A DNA stretch of 6,235 nt from an uncultured Clostridia bacterium (GTDB lineage: Bacteria > Bacillota > Clostridia > Oscillospirales > Oscillospiraceae). The notes beneath the pieces were generated by a model. The model saw only the letters and a list, made by a program, of their open reading frames with translations, searched no databases and was not told where the DNA came from. Below, piece after piece: positions 5,567 through 6,235 of the stretch (position 1 is its first letter; the number at the start of each line of letters is the position of its first letter). The DNA is taken from the NCBI GenBank assembly GCA_938049125.1, contig CALICR010000034.1, positions 1 through 6,235 of the forward strand, read 5' to 3'. The position numbers and the translations under genes were made by a program.

Positions 5567-5763
5567 AGCGGATCAAAATCACCCGGGCGGGCGTGATTGC
5601 CTGCGGGCTGGCGGCAGCCGTTTGGACCGTGAACGCCGTCCTCGGCCTCTGGTCCCGGGACCAGGCCGTGCTGCGGACGCTGTGCGCCGCGGGCTGGTGG
5701 CTGGCCTTTTTCGTGAATCTCGGGCGCTTCCGCCGCCAGCGGGCGGAGGAAACGGACGGATAG
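5563..5763 (+). CDS. Small two-helix membrane protein, third gene of the two-component operon
   Basis: I do not recognise a named family. The product has 66 residues, with a basic N-terminus (MKRIKITR), a first hydrophobic helix at about 9-27 (AGVIACGLAAAVWTVNAVLG), a short loop with SRDQ, a second helix at about 37-53 (containing CAAGWWLAFFVNLG), and a basic then acidic tail (RFRRQRAEETDG). Its ATG overlaps the kinase stop as ATGA (5563-5566), so it is translated with the kinase. A terminator starts 7 bases after its stop. Overlap, size and topology make it a plausible accessory of the short-loop kinase, but this is inference. Confidence 0.8.
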   Translation: MKRIKITRAGVIACGLAAAVWTVNAVLGLWSRDQAVLRTLCAAGWWLAFFVNLGRFRRQRAEETDG

Positions 5764-5770
5764 ACAGGAC

Positions 5771-5807
5771 CCGCCGCGGAGACGTTCTCCGCGGCGGGGG
5801 CTTTTTT
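5771..5807 (+). terminator. Intrinsic terminator of the two-component operon
   Basis: CCGCCGCGGAGA (5771-5782) pairs perfectly with TCTCCGCGGCGG (5786-5797) around a 3-base loop, followed by GGGC and six T (5802-5807). The T-run overlaps the stop codon of the convergent RNase J gene. On the minus strand the hairpin lies directly after that stop but is followed by only a weak U-rich stretch, so it is mainly a plus-strand terminator. Confidence 0.93.
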
Positions 5808-6210
5808 ACACCTCGAGGATGACCGGCAGGATCATCGGGTTCCGCTTCGTCTTCTTGAAGAGGTAGGCGGAGAGGTCGTTCTTGATGGCGTTCTTGATGG
5901 CGGACCAGTCGGAGATGTGCTTCACATAGCACTGGTCGAGAGAATGGGCGGCGATGACGCGCAGCTCCTCCATGAGCTCACCGTTGTCCTTGACGTAGAC
6001 AAAGCCGCGGGTGATGATGTCCGGACCGGTGAGCACGGAGCCGTCCTCGGAGGAGAGGTTGACGATAACGACGATCATGCCGTCCTCGGCCAGGTGCTTG
6101 CGGTCCCGCAGCACCACGCTGCCCACGTCGCCGACGCCGGCACCGTCCACGAGCATTCGCCCGGCGGGCACGATGCCGCTTAGCTTGCAGGTCTTCGCTG
6201 TCAGCTCCAG
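5806..6210 (-). CDS. rnj: Ribonuclease J, C-terminal 134 residues (contig-end fragment)
   Basis: RNase J is a metallo-beta-lactamase/beta-CASP nuclease with 5'-3' exonuclease and endonuclease activity, central to mRNA decay and rRNA maturation in Firmicutes and related bacteria. Only the last part is present. Recognisable blocks are VPAGRMLVDGAGVGDVG, then VVLRDRKHLAEDGMIVVIVNL, the signature GPDIITRGFVYV, and a C-terminal domain ending KRNPMILPVILEV. The metal-binding histidine motifs lie in the missing N-terminal part. The genomic coding sequence ends at 6210. An apparent N-terminus MLFRS read from a GTG at 6223-6225 is encoded by sequencing adapter and should not be annotated. The stop TAA lies within the tail of the convergent operon's terminator. 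The family call is secure; the gene is cut by assembly, not by mutation. Confidence 0.95.
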   Translation of the reverse strand: MELTAKTCKLSGIVPAGRMLVDGAGVGDVGSVVLRDRKHLAEDGMIVVIVNLSSEDGSVLTGPDIITRGFVYVKDNGELMEELRVIAAHSLDQCYVKHISDWSAIKNAIKNDLSAYLFKKTKRNPMILPVILEV

Positions 6211-6235
6211 AGATCGGAAGAGCACACGTCTGAAC
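6211..6235. other. Illumina TruSeq adapter sequence left on the contig end
   Basis: The last 25 bases begin AGATCGGAAGAGC and continue exactly as the TruSeq Read 1 3' adapter for its first 25 positions. They interrupt a conserved RNase J frame at a codon boundary where the protein should continue. This is untrimmed synthetic sequence, not genomic DNA. Confidence 0.98.

Overview
The window looks like a piece of a high-GC, spore-capable member of the Clostridia (Oscillospiraceae-like), probably a metagenomic contig. The grounds are RNase J, Mini-RNase III and RqcH (a low-GC Gram-positive-type RNA and translation toolkit), a Gram-positive sortase, strong GGAGG ribosome sites, and GC content of roughly two thirds by eye. 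The right end is not genomic. The last 25 bases (6211-6235) are Illumina TruSeq adapter, so the contig breaks inside the RNase J gene.

Layout. 2-592 (+): a sortase missing its N-terminus at the left edge, followed by a strong terminator at 603-638 that can work in both directions. 642-1166 (-): a DUF2812-type membrane protein. 1246-1485 (-): a 79-residue protein with 22 cysteines, including a (CCN) repeat core. A mother-cell sigma-K-like promoter appears to sit just upstream, overlapping the end of rqcH. 1557-3296 (-): rqcH, the alanine-tailing factor of ribosome-associated quality control. 3286-3699 (-): mrnC, Mini-RNase III, overlapping rqcH by 11 bases. 3700-3839: a compact divergent promoter region. 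3840-5763 (+): a tightly overlapping operon of an OmpR/PhoB-type response regulator, a short histidine kinase with almost no extracellular loop, and a 66-residue two-helix membrane protein, closed by a terminator at 5771-5807. 5806-6210 (-): the C-terminal part of RNase J, convergent with that operon.

How the parts fit. mrnC and rqcH form a translationally coupled pair for rRNA maturation and rescue of stalled ribosomes. The plus-strand operon is a self-contained signalling unit. Its kinase has little sensor of its own, so the small membrane protein encoded next to it is a candidate partner. The cysteine-rich gene is the most unusual item. Its composition and the putative sigma-K promoter both suggest a late mother-cell, spore-surface protein, but this is inference. 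Every stretch over 300 bases contains a gene.
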